64,000 bases of DNA from Aegilops tauschii subsp. strangulata (lineage: Eukaryota; Streptophyta; Magnoliopsida; Poales; Poaceae), in contig NC_053037.3 in NCBI RefSeq assembly GCF_002575655.3, positions 50,666,242-50,730,241 of the forward strand. Direction: 5' to 3'. This document shows, in pieces, positions 51,001 through 64,000 of the stretch; the first letter of the stretch is position 1, and each line of letters begins with the position of its first letter. Under the pieces are notes generated by a model. That model was not told the DNA's origin and made no database searches. It was given only the letters and a program-made list of their open reading frames with translations. Position numbers and translations under genes: made by a program.

Positions 51001-54000
51001 TGAACAGCTGAGGTACGGTGAAACGCTCGCACGACACCCACCATTTCCATCATGAGTTCATGTGATCAAGGTTTGGGAGGACGTGACGCACATTACAGTC
51101 GCAGAACTACAAAAAACACCTAATCAAGTAAGAGTCAGCCCCATATTCTAAACATCCACATGCTCACATAAACATTATTCCCATATATATTCTTGTGAAC
51201 GGCTTGTAAGAGTCAGCCCCTGCACGTACACCTACCTAATCAAGTAATCAGGGCGAATTAGTCTAGCGAAATGCGGAACTGACGACGTGCGGGGCACCGC
51301 TATTGCATGTCTACCTTAAATCAGTCACCTTCCAACAAAATGCTCCCCGTGCGTCGATCAGTATATAATACACCGTATGGCGGTGGTCGAGCTCCACCGA
51401 TGAGCCGGCAGCGACGACACACCGCCGGCACGAGCCACTTTGTCCGCCAAGGCGACCGGCGATCAATGGAGATGTATGGCGCTGCAGTTCCCCGGCCTCG
51501 GCTCCTCCTCCTTCTGCTCCTCCTCCTCGCCGCCGTGTTTTGGGTCTGCGTACTCTACTTCCGTCTGTCCGCGCTCATCAGTGGCGTGGCGATCGCGCCG
51601 ATGGAGCGCATGGTGTCGTTCGCAGCGCACTACGAGAGCCGTGGCGAAGACGGGAACAAAGATTCGTGCCGGGGGCGACGCGTGTATATCCATGAGCTCC
51701 CGCCGCGCTTCAACGCCGACATGCTCGGTGGCTGCGCCAGCACGGACGGCCGCTGGCCAAACATGTGCGAGCAAGTGAGCAACGCCGGCCTCGGGCAGCC
51801 GCTGCCCGAGCCGGAGGATGAAGGCGAAGGGGACGGCGCGCTCTCGGGCGCGGCCGGCTGGTACGCCACGCAGCAGTTCGCGCTGGACGCCATCTTCCAC
51901 GGCCGCATGCTACGCTACGGCTGCCTCACCAACGACTCCTCCGAGGCGGAGGCGGTGTTCGTCCCGTTCTACGCCGGTTTCGACTTCGCGCGGCACCTCT
52001 GGGGCTACGACAATGCCACGCGGGACGCCGCCTCGCTCGACCTGGAGCGCTGGCTCGTGGGCCGGCCGGAGTGGCGCAGGGCCGGCGGCCGCGACCACTT
52101 CCTCGTGGCGGGGCGCACGGCATGGGACTTCCGGCGCCACACCTGCCCCAGCCCGACCTGGGGCACCAACCTCCTCTTCCTGGCGGCCGCCAAGAACATG
52201 ACCGTGCTTGTCGTCGAGTCGTCGACCGCGCCCGGCCACGGCAACGACGTGGCGGTGCCCTACCCGACCTACTTCCACCCACGAGCAGACGCCGACGTCC
52301 TGCGCTGGCAGCAGAGGATCAAGAGCGCCGGCCGCCCGTGGCTCATGTCCTTCGTGGGCGCGCCGCGGCCGGGAGACCCGCGCTCCATCCGGTCGCAGAT
52401 CATCGCCCAGTGCGGCGCCTCGTCCGCGTGCCGGCAGCTGGGCTGCGCCTCTGGCGCCAGCCAGTGCCACACCCCGGCGGACATCATGCGGCTGTTCCAG
52501 AGCTCCACCTTCTGCCTCCAGCCGCCGGGGGACTCGTACACGCGGCGGTCGGCGTTCGACGCCATGGTCGCCGGCTGCGTGCCCGTCTTCTTCCACCCGG
52601 CGTCCGCGTATCTCCAGTACCGGTGGCACCTGCCGGGCGATCACGCCACGTACTCGGTGTTCATACCGGAGGACGGCGTGCGCGTCGGGAACGTGAGCAT
52701 CGAGGACACGCTGAGAAGGATACCGGGAGCGGTGGTGCGGAGGATGCAGGAGGAGGTCATCAGGCTCGTGCCGAGGCTGGTGTACGCTGACCCGAGGTAC
52801 TCGCTCGACACAGTCAAGGACGCATTCGACGTCGCCGTCGAAGGCGTCCTAGAGAAGGTGGCGGCGGAGACGCGGAAAGCCGAAACGACGGATCGCCGGT
52901 CGAGCTGGCTAGACAAGATTATTTGGTCCGAGTAACACAATAGGTTGGTATAATGATGAAGTTTTTTTTTTCTTTCTATACCGATGAGAATGGTTGGTCT
53001 AATGAAGTATAGTAGTACAATTTTGTGGCAGGCTTTGAGTGATTTGATCGGTAATTACAGGCTTGTACGTACGAAAGGCCACGTACCAATCTTTTTCTTC
53101 TTTTTTTGTTTATAAAAAAATGGTCATCTAATATAGAAATTCACCAGAAGTATAAAGCACCTCAAACATATATATTAATAAAAATTAACAACCATTACCG
53201 CTATGAGCCGCCAATGCTGCTGTCGCCACTTCCCTATCGGAGTCAGCTTGACCATGTCGATGACAGTCGAGAAGTCTTCGTGCACATGCTCCTAGGACCA
53301 AAGGTTTGGAGGCGCAATCATCGTTGTTGAAACATTGAATAGATTTAAAGCACATGACACCAAATCTCTACATCATGCACGCACGACAAGAAACCATAAT
53401 CTTGTCGCCCCAAGGAAACAACATGAATCTACATCGGAGCTCCGTCGACTACGTCCAGACGGACCAACTCGAGGAGGATCGAAGCCTGAAAGATGAAATC
53501 GAAGAAGAAGCACGACCATCCCGCTGAGCGCCGCACCTGCGAGGACTAAACCCCTAACCTAAACTACTAGCCAGAGCGGAGGCTCGGGATTCCCCTCCCC
53601 ATTGGAAGGTAGAGGGGAGGATAATCGAGGGAAAGGGGAGCAAACACTTCTTTGAAAAATACCAATCATTTTAGCAGCTCATTTTCAATTTTCCGTGTGT
53701 CATACATTTATATATCGCGTCTGCTAAATGCCAGACACCTGAATTTATTTTTCGGGCATCAGTCACTTTTTGTGCGAAGCGCGAGGCTGAAGGTGGGGAC
53801 TGTGTGAGGAGCGCCGACCACGGCAAAGCCAAGCCGTGCATGAGCGGGAGCCAGCGGGAGCAAGTCCAAAACTTGACAATGGGGATAGGGGGTCGCTGGA
53901 GCTATTCATCGGTTTTGGGGGGGCGTGTGTGTGTGTGTGTGGGGGGGGGGGGGGGGTGGGCTTAGAGGGATGGCGGAGGCACGCCAATAGTAGAAAATAG

Positions 54001-57000
54001 TTGGAGGAGGAGGAGGGAGATTAAGCCGTTCATGCTTTATCCAACGGCTACGAGTAAAAGTGACTATTGTAAAACAAAATCAGGTAACTGATGGATAGCC
54101 AGTTCCTTTATAGATGTACTACCTCCGTCCTGGTTTATTAGTCTCACTCGTATTTAGGGCCATATTTTGATCGTGATTTTAACTAATAAATAAAAATTAT
54201 GCATAGTAAAAATATAACATCGGAAACTATGTTTAAATATGAATTCAACAATATTTTTTATGACATGCATTAATATTTTATTATTTAAATTGATGGTCAA
54301 AATTTGACACAAAATATGAAGGGGACCAATAAACTAGGACGGAGGTGGTAGAAATAAGGAAGTGCACACGGACACACGGGTCTCCATACATAGGCTGCCT
54401 GTAATTTTTCTTATGAGAAGCCTTTTTTTTATGAGAAGTCAGCTTTTCAACCATGCACTAATCACTTCGTTTAGGACTCAACCCTCAACTTTAAAATGGT
54501 AGAGGTAAATTTTATTTATCAATTTGAACATGGTGATATACCTTATAGTAAACTTCCTAGCTAATGCCTTCAAGAAAATGATAATCTCGTAGTTAAACAA
54601 CATCACTTTAATTTGTATATGCAAAGGTAATTACATGAGAATGCTTACATAATTAAAATTTTGCATGTTAATTTTGAGAAAACTACTGATATATCAAAGG
54701 TGTTGTTAAACACTGCGCCATGATACAAGTTCAACTTCAGTAAGTGATGAAATCTCAAAAGATATTATTAAGTGATATGTCAAAACCTACCAGAAAATCA
54801 AGAAGTTTATGGTGTTAGTACAGGAGTGGAGTTTCCACTAAACATCCGTTATATCCCGAAGGACATCCTAAAAATTTGGACAAGAATCACAAAATACTAA
54901 TAATTTTGTCCCTTATTCTTCCATAAAGGAAAAATAAATGGGAAAAGAAAAGGAAGAAAACTAGAAATTATGACAGTCCTTCTAAAAACTTTATGGAACC
55001 TGTCATTAATAAAGAAAGTGAAACTTGGGATAATCCAAATAAAGTTTGGGAAAGACCAAGAACCCACACAAAGTTGATAATAGTGATGTTATCCTTATGG
55101 TAGAATAATCTGAAAAGGAGGATGACAATGTTGAACGTAGTAAAAAAAGAAATAAGGATAACACTTCAAGTCAAGAACTATGATAGAAGTAATAAGGTGG
55201 CTAGGAAACATGAGAGCGAGCGAGAGAGAGACACTAGTAGAAAAAGGGCCTACTGTGAAGCACATTAGTCCCGGTTTGTAACTGAACCGGCACTAATGTG
55301 CCCATTAGTGCCGGTTCCAACGGCTAGGCGGGCGGCGATCATTAGTACCAGTTCGTGGCGAACCTTTAGTACCTGTTCGTGCCACGAACCGGTACTAAAG
55401 ACGTGGTGGCAGGCTTGTGTCAGGCAGGGGCCCCACCAACACCTTTAGTACCGGTTGGTTATATAAACCGGGACTAGAGATGCACCTTTAGTCCCGGTTC
55501 GTATAACCAACCGGTACTAATGGTCATCCTATATAAACCCCTTCGTCGAGCCAGAGCGCTCTATTCTTCCCCTTTCCCCTCTCCTCTGCTTTCTTCCTCT
55601 TCCTCTCGAGCTTACACTCCGTTTTTGCCAAAATTTGTGAAGATTTGAAGGCACCTCATCCATCCAAGTGATCACAAAGATTAGCTCTTGCAATGCTCTA
55701 TAAGTATAGTGATTTGTGGGTTTTATTTTGGGAGTAATTATATATGGTAGTATTTGATTTATATGCAATTTGAGGTCAAAATAACTCTTAGTTTGCATAT
55801 GTAGGTGTGGTTTACTTAGTGCCTTCCCGTCTCCATCCTAACCACTGTCAATCGCCCACACTGTCCCGTCGCCGGCACCACCTTGTGGTGAGCCTCTTGT
55901 TCTTATCTTTTTTATATAAAAAAAATCATGTTTGTGTGATTTAGATATATAGTTACTCGTATAATTATCTTACCCGTACGTTGTTTGTTATACATAGTGC
56001 CATGAACTTTATGTATGAACTTGTATTAATTTGGTCTATTTGGTGTTGTGTAATGAAGATGAGCCGGCAATGGATGTACGATGACCGATGCTCTCCCCAG
56101 CCCGTTAATGGCGTGCAAATTTGTCTGCTTGCGGCTGAGGCAAACAAGCGGGCGGATGGTTTTATGCCTTGTGCTGGCCATAAGAATGATCAGAATTACT
56201 CTAAGTCAAGAACCATTCACGTCCACCCCGTTTGAGTCCGGTTTCATGCCCCATTATAATGTTTGGATCAAGCACGGAGAAAGATCAACCGCGATGACCC
56301 TGGTGATGTCGAGGGCAAGCGCCCCAGGAAGAAGATAGGCCAAGGTGATGTGGTATGCTCCTATAATACCACGGTTGAAATGTTTGTTCCAAGACAAATA
56401 GCATGCCAAGTTGATGCGATGGCACAAAGAAGACCGTAAGAAAGACGGGAAGTTGAGAGTACCCGCTGATGGGTCGCAGTGGAGAAAAAACGAGAGAAAG
56501 TACTGGGAGGACTTTGCAGGTGACGCAAGGAATGTATGGTTTGGTCTAAGCGCAGATAGCATTAATCCTTTTGGGGACTTCCGCCGGTTGGTTGCGGACA
56601 CGTACCATGCTAAATGACCTTGAAATTGAAAAGCACTACAAATAAACTCTGAAAAGGTTGAAAGTTGGCATGGTATCATCATTTCACCCACATAGCATGT
56701 GCAAAAAAATAGAGAGGATTACGGCAAAAACTGGATGCACTTCGTGTACAAACTGGACAATGTCTTTCAGAGTATCAGGGTTTCGGACGAAAACTCATCT
56801 GTTACAAAGGCACTTCATTTTTTAAAACTTATTACAACTCCAGACTTTTTGTGCGTTCAGTACGCACCGTTCAAAGCCACGTCATCAACTTTCAACCCTT
56901 TCTGACACCATTTGCTATTTTTCATGCATTTAATGATTTTTTGAGCTAAATGACCCTGAAATTGAAAATCACTAAAAATGAACTCTGAAAAGGCTAAAAG

Positions 57001-60000
57001 TTGGCCTGGTATCATCATTTCACCCACATAGTATGTGCAAAAAAGTAGAGAGGGTTACGGCAAAAACTGGATGCATTTCGTGTACAAACTGGACAATCTT
57101 TTTCAAAGTATCAGGGTTTTCGGACGAAAACTCATCTGTTACAAAGGAATTTCTATACCTACTAATAAAGCAAGGTGCGTTTCTCCAATTTTTTTATCCG
57201 TTCACCGTCGAAAAGTTTTTCTTTCTTTCCGAGGTGGTACTAAACTTTTGTGCGTCCTTCCGCTAGAAAAGAAATAAGATTTATGCAGAATACCGACATT
57301 GGGCTGCGCGCGCTCCGGCCCAACGAGGCTAGCCAATTTATTATTGCCCAAACCGTTGGGACGGCCTTATTTGTCGCACAGGGCGCCTAAGACTGGGCCG
57401 GCCCGTTTCCCCTTTTTCGTTGTTCTATTTCTATTTTTCTTTTTCTGCTCCTTTCTATTTCTCTTTTATATTTCTTCCTTTTTTCCGTATTTTTTAATTA
57501 TTTTTGATGAAGTAAAGATTTAAAACATATTTAGAATTTCAATATTTTTTAAAATATTCAAATAATGGTCAGAATTCTAAAATTTTATTCCATATTGAGT
57601 AATGTTTGAAACTTTTAAAATTTCCCGTTTCCAAATCTTCCCAATATTCAAAAAATGATCTCCTTTTTAAAAATTACTTTTTATTTTTCAAAAATCTTCA
57701 AGATTTATTTATAAAAAAATACATTTTATAAAATGTTCCATATTTTAAACAATTCTTGTTTTAGTGAAATGTTCAAAAATCGGAAAAATATTTGCGTCTA
57801 AAACATTTTGTATTTTTTGAATGTTCCCTTAAAACAATTCAAAAAATCAAAAAATATTTGTGTTTTTGTAAAATGTACATTCCGAAATATTGTTTGTGAA
57901 TTTCAAAAACTATTCATGTTTCTAATTGTGTTCATGATTTTCCTAAGATATTGGAATTTGCAAAAACAATGTTCGCATATTTCTAAAATTGTCCAGGATT
58001 TAAAAATTGTTAATGTTTCCAAGAATATTCACCAATCCATATTTTTTGAATGTTCAAAATAATCAAAAATATTTCTGATGTGACACTATAGTATTTTCTT
58101 AAATATTCACGTTGGCCATTAGTTAGCGGTGCGCGTTCGTTCTTTGCTGGTTGACTATAAATGAAAGAAATTGTGGACACGTGCCAATAAATTATGTTAT
58201 TTGGCGTTAGTTAGAGCAAAATTATTGGCACTTGAGCACTAAAATAATCAAAGAGAATAAAACCTAAAAAAGAAGGGACATCCATGCCTGATTATGCTCA
58301 TGAAACGGGATTTATGCGTTGCAATTAATAATCCACCCGGTCGCCGTGGTAGCATAGAGTGGTCGAAGCAATCATGTCCCGAAGGTCGCTGCGCAACAAC
58401 CAAATGAGGAGGCAGGCACAACCCTGAGACGGATGCGAACCCGGAGGAAAAAAGGCATGAGTTGGGTGCTCGCCACCACGCCGACCAACCCAGTCACTAT
58501 CAAGATTTCGCGTGTCAAACATGTCCAGCGAGAAGACCATAACTTCTTGCCCTGTCGCCTACCATTGTCGAGACCATTTTTTTGGATGATGCATCAATTT
58601 TTTTCCTTTGCTTCTCGCAAAAAAATATCCCTCCCGTTGCAACGCACGGGCATATGTGCTAGTCATAACCTAAGTATTATCAATTTGAATATAATGATAA
58701 AACACACTAATATTAAACATAAGAAAAAAGAATCACAGAAAAAATATTTTTATAGTAAAATTATTCACAAACTAGTGATTCACACAAATAATTCAAATTT
58801 CAAAACTACTGGAACTAACAGAAAGTTTGTATTTTTTTTGTACCTAAAGCAAAAATATTCACAAAAAAACTCTAATACTGCAAAAAAACAACTCACAAAT
58901 AAATAAAAGAAAATAAATAAAGCAGAAAAGAAAAAAAATTAAAAAAAGCCCACATACTAGGCCGCAGCGGCCTGCATACGACTAGAAACGAAACCTGTAG
59001 TTGGGCCAGGATGCAAGCCCGCAAGGCCCAGTAGGCCCACTGGGAACAACAGCAGTTTAGGGCCAGACACTACAGGAATCAGCTACTTTGCCGTCTGCCA
59101 TGGCAGACGGCAAAGGCAAGGATGGCGGACGGCAAAGGCCTTTGCCGTCTGCCGCGGACGGCAAAAGGCTCCGGCAAAGTAGGCTACGGTAAAGAGCTTC
59201 TTTGCCGTCTGCTTTCTGAAGCGGACGGCAAAGGGGCCTTTGCCATCAGCGGCTGACGGCAAAGAAAGCCGACGGCAATAAATGTGTTGTTAGTCCGTTA
59301 GGCGGCTAACGGCAGCCTTTGCCGTCCGCCGCTGACGTCACTGCGGGACAAGCCTTTGCCGTCTGCCACTATAGGCAAAGCCTTTGCCGTCCGCCGCTGT
59401 AGGCAAACTAACCAAATGGGTCAGCTCCCAGGGAGCACAGGTGGCCGCCGCGTGGCTTCTTTGCCGTCTGCGCCAGACGGCAAAGGCGCCTTTGCCATCA
59501 GCGGCTGACGGCAAATGTGCCTCTTTTTTCTGTTTTTTTAATCCAGCAATTTTCACAGCAAATATATGACATATATATATATATATATTTCACAGGGCTA
59601 TTTAACAGCAAACATATGACATATCCAGCACATAAGTTTCAGCGTGCATACATATATAGTTCCATCCATTCATACATAGCAAGTTGCACATACACATTGT
59701 TCCATCCATACATATTACAAAGTTTCATCAAGATAGCAAGTTCCATCATAGCAAGCTAGAAGAATACTAGAGGAGAATGAAAGAAAAAACAAGCACTCCA
59801 TCATAGCAAGCTAGCTTCCCTGAAGTGAATGAAATCTGCAAAAAGGCAAAAAGAAAGTTAGAAAAAGGTGACTAGAAGAAGAAGTATATGCCATTTATGA
59901 GCTAACTTAGGTGAAATGGATCATTTATGAGCTAACTTAGTTAAAATGGATCGTTTATGAGCTAACCTAGGTGAAATAGATCATTTATGAGCTAACTTAG

Positions 60001-63000
60001 GTATAATGCATCATTTTAGAGCTAATCTAGGTAAGATGGGTCATTTTGGAGCTAACCTAGGTGAAATGGATCGTTTTTGAGCTAAGTTAGGTGAAATGGA
60101 TCGTTTATGAGCTAACCTAGGTGAAATAGATCGTTTATGAGCTAACTTTGGTAAAATGCATCATTTTAGAGCTAACCTAGGTATGATGGGTCATTTTGGA
60201 GCTAAACTAGGTAAAATGGATCGTTTGTGAGCTAACCTAGGTGAAATGGATCGTTTATGAGCTAATCTAGGTAAAATGGGTCATTTTAGAGCTAACTTGG
60301 GTAAAATGCATCATTTTGGAGCTAACCTAGGTAAGATGGGTCATTTTGGAGCTAACCTAGGTAAAATGGGTCATTTTAGAGCTAACATAGGTAAAATGGA
60401 TCATTTTGGAGTTAGTCTAGGTAAAATGGGTCATTTTAGAGCTAACTTGGGTAAAATGGATCATTTATGAGCTAACTAAGGTATAATGTGTCATTTTAGA
60501 GCTAACTTAGGTAAAATAGATTGTTTATGAGCTAACTAAGCTAATTATGCCATTTTTGACATAAGTAAGCTAAGTACATGTCATTATTGAGCAAACCTAG
60601 TTAACTAAGCATACTAGAGCTAACTTAGGTCATTTTGGAGGAAACAAAGCTAAGTATAGATCGTAAAATGGATGGTTTTGGAGGTCAGTAAGCTTATTAA
60701 GTCATTTTGGAGGAAAAGAAGCTAACTCTAGGTCATTGTGGTAAGCATATTGGAGGAAATAAGGCTAAGTCTAGGTCTTTATGCATTTGTTAAGCAAAAC
60801 ACTAGAAGAAACTTACCAGCGCCCACCATCTTTCAACACCTGCCATGACAAAGAGTAAACGAAATTAGTACAACATAAAAAAAAATACCGACATGAATAA
60901 TAATATGTATATCACTTAAGTGTATCATCATCAAGTACAACATAAAAAAAATTGAATACCTGACACTACTAATAATCTCGATCACTATCATCAATAAATG
61001 CATAATCATCATCATCACTATAATCAATGACGGGCTCATAGGGTTCAGTGGCATCAACATGTGGAAGGCCACCTTGACGTAATCGATCAAGCATTGACAG
61101 GTCATCCGCAACAGTAACCTCTTCTTGTTTTGGCTCTTCTTGTTCCTCCTCTGGGTTGATGTCGGATTCACTGTCGCTGTCTACTTCAATGTTTTGGGGT
61201 GAAGTATAGCGGTTCTTGAAACGCTTTTTGGAAAGACGTGTCTCTTGGAAGAATTCTCCTTCATATGTGTCTGGGTTAATGTGAGGTTCATAATCCTCTT
61301 CCTTTGGGGGAGATAGTCTAGCACGTGGCGGCACTTCATAAACGACATCCCAACCTTTCAGATTTGGATTAGTTTGGCAGGACCATGGTAGATAGAATAC
61401 TTGGGTCGCCTGTTGAGCCGTAATATAGACATCAGGAACATCTAAATGGGTGCTTTGTTTGATTTCAACTAGCCCTATATGTTCATGAGTCCTTCTAGTC
61501 TCCTTCGGCTGAAACCAATAACATTTGAAGAGTACGACATTCGGTGGGTTGTCACCATAGAATAGAAGTTCATAAATTGCTTCAACTCTCCCATAATACT
61601 CGGTACCTCCTTCGCCGATAGCAGATACACAACAATTTGTAGACCGTCGTTCGGCCATAGATAGCTCTTTACCATAGGTACGAAAACGATACCCGTTGAT
61701 GTCGTATTTGTAAAATGAACGGACCTTATAGTCAAAACCATTAGCGACTTGTCTCAATTCGGCGTCCATAGACTCTGAATTAGCCTACAAATTTAATACG
61801 AAAGGATTGTTGCATTAGGCAGAAATTAGCGAATGAAATGAAATGGTCTAATAGAAATTACCGTTTGTCTGAACCAAGAGATGAAACCGGGATAGCCGCC
61901 TCCTTGCTTTGCGAGAAGCTCATACTCTTCGACGGAATCCTTTTGGATCACCGCTCCATACGAGAATATGGCGACGTATCGACTGTATGAAATATCCAGG
62001 AATAAGAGCAGTTCAAAGGAAATAGAAGTTGCGAAACAATGTACCGAGAACTTACTCGATGTACGGCCGCACTTCTGTCAGGTTGTTGAAGATATACAAC
62101 GTAATGGTCCGCCATTCTTCGTTATCCAAAGATACTGGTTTCGAACCACTGGCTGGTGCGAGATTCCCTTTGAATAGGCTGAGGTTGGATCCACACTTTT
62201 GAGGTTCGTCAGCATTGTACCGAGGCTTCGGATTATGCAAATGACGATTTTTGGCTTCGTAGTGTGCTGTCACGAAGTTTGCCGCCTCCTCAGTGATGAA
62301 TGCCTCAGCCATCGATGCTTCAATTCTACGTTTATTTTTACATTTTTGTCGAAGCGTCTTCTGCATCCTCTCAGTTGGGTAGCACCAACGATTTTGCACG
62401 CCCCCCCCCCAATCTTGCCTCGGTCGGGAGATGCAAAATCAAATGCTGCATTGGATTAAAGAAGCCCGGTGGAAATATCTTCTCTAACTTGTAGATCAAC
62501 TCCGGCACCAACTCTTCCATTTCTTCTAGCACGCCAGACGATAGTTCTTTCGCACAAAGAACACGGAAGAAATAGCTGAGTTCTGCCAGTACTAGCCATT
62601 CATCCTCAGGGATGAAGCCACGCAACATCACCGGCATTACCCGCTCAATCCATATGTGCCAATCATGACTCTTGAGACCAAATATCTTCAATTTATCAAG
62701 ACTCGCTCCCCTCTTTAGATTCGCTGCATACCCATCGAGGAACATCAACTGCATTTTCACCCACAAGATAATTTCCCTCATAGCTGGCCTTCCAAGATTG
62801 AACCATGCCTTTGGCTTCGTCCAGTTCTGCTTTCCTTTCGGTTCTTTCATGTTTTGTAACGGCCTATCACATAGCGCCTCCAGATCGACTCTAGCCTTAG
62901 TATTATCCTTTGACTTCCCATCCATGCCAAACAATGTACCAAAAAGTGCCTCGGCGATATTCTTCTCAGTGTGCATCACGTTGATGTTGTGTGGGCAAAG

Positions 63001-64000
63001 GAGGTCTTTGAAGTAAGGCAGATCCCATAAGCATGTCTTGTGAGTCCAGGCGTGCTTAGAATTATACCCCTTGAAGTACCCTGGATGCTCTGGATCTGGC
63101 TCAAGAGCGTTTAACTAATCCAGGGTCTGTTGGCCTGTCAACGCAGGTGGTGCAGAGTTTTTGACAACTCTACCTCTGATGAAGTTCTTCTTGTCTTTCC
63201 TGAACTTATGGCGAGGATCCAGGAACTGTCTATGCATGTCGAAGCAAGAAAACTTGCAACCGGCCTGAAGCCAACAAAACTCAAGAGCTCCCTTGCATGT
63301 GGGGCACGGGAACCTTCCATGCACACACCAGCCAATGAATAGCGCATACGCCGGCAAGTCATGCGTCGAGTACATGTACCAGACACGCATTATGAAGTTC
63401 CGTTTGCTATAGGCATGTATGTCTTGAACCCATTATCCCAGGCTTCTTGCAATTCTTCCTTAAGCGGCTGCATGTACACATTCATATTTTTCCCCAGATA
63501 GTTGGGCCCTGGAATTATCAACGTCAGGAAAATGTTCTTTCTTTGCATAATCTGTCCGGGGGGAGATTAAGTGGAAAGACAAATACGGGCCAACAACTGT
63601 ATTGGGCTGCCGTCAGACCAAACACACTGAACCCATCCGTGTTGATGCCGACTCGAGGATGCCTCGGATCTGCCGCTTTGTCAGCATGTATTTCATCAAA
63701 CTTTTTCCACGCAACACCATCCGATGTGTGTACGATCATCATATTCCCATCTGCATCTAGTTCGGTTCTTTTGCCCGTTTTGTGCCATGTCATCTGTCTG
63801 GCCGTCTCTTCGACCATGAAAAGACATTGAAGTCTTGGTACGATTGGCATATACCAAAGAACACTAACGGGGATTTTGGTCTGTGTCTTCTCACCCATAC
63901 CGTTGTCTACCACAACATACCTGGAAGACTTGCAAATGGGACAATAGTTCAAGTCCGCGTAGTCAAGCCTAAATAAGACACATCCTTTCTCACAGGCATG

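Overview
This is plant nuclear DNA, almost certainly from a Triticeae grass (wheat, Aegilops, barley type). The evidence is the density of nested transposable elements (CACTA, Ty3/gypsy, Ty1/copia, hAT, Stowaway, Tourist and Helitron-like) in their usual grass forms, and very GC-rich, intron-poor host genes in AT-rich surroundings. There is nothing bacterial here: no operons, CRISPR arrays or IS elements. Only three host genes look intact: two tandem xyloglucan endotransglucosylase/hydrolase genes (XTH1 19549-20464 and XTH2 23784-24708, both minus) and one intronless exostosin-type GT47 gene of the MUR3 xyloglucan-galactosyltransferase type (51307-52935, plus).

Layout. 1-1119 is the end of a CACTA transposon. 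1271-8531 and 11311-14812 are two partial, same-orientation (minus) copies of an endogenous pararetrovirus (Caulimoviridae, tungro/badna-like), separated by about 2.8 kb of scrambled retrotransposon pieces. 14813-17130 is a truncated CACTA element. 17131-19310 is unassigned and includes a stretch resembling mitochondrial DNA. 19310-31000 is a segmental duplication carrying the XTH pair; its second copy is split by a complete 5.2-kb copia element (24799-30008) and a small Helitron-like insertion. 31097-31751 is a poly(A) retroposon. 32038-45893 is a complete 13.9-kb gypsy element of the Tat type, with an extra multi-exon gene on the opposite strand. It sits inside a Tourist-like MITE, which itself sits inside a Stowaway-like element. 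46150-51300 is AT-rich repeat DNA with a hAT element that contains a palindromic Stowaway. 52936-59067 holds small repeats, a deleted CACTA copy and a Helitron candidate. 59068 to the end is a large CACTA element with a decayed transposase gene on the minus strand.

Most informative relation: XTH1 supplies the empty site for the copia insertion in XTH2. The element has 5-bp target duplications (agaag) and landed between the TATA region and the start codon of XTH2. XTH2 has therefore lost its native promoter context, and its own relict TATA is mutated. The copia 3' LTR, in the same orientation as XTH2, places a TATATATA box about 145 bp upstream of its ATG. All pararetroviral, copia, gypsy and CACTA reading frames are broken by stops or frameshifts, so these elements are fossils or non-autonomous. 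Coordinates of element ends were read by eye from terminal motifs and target duplications; family names rest on motif recognition, not on database searches.
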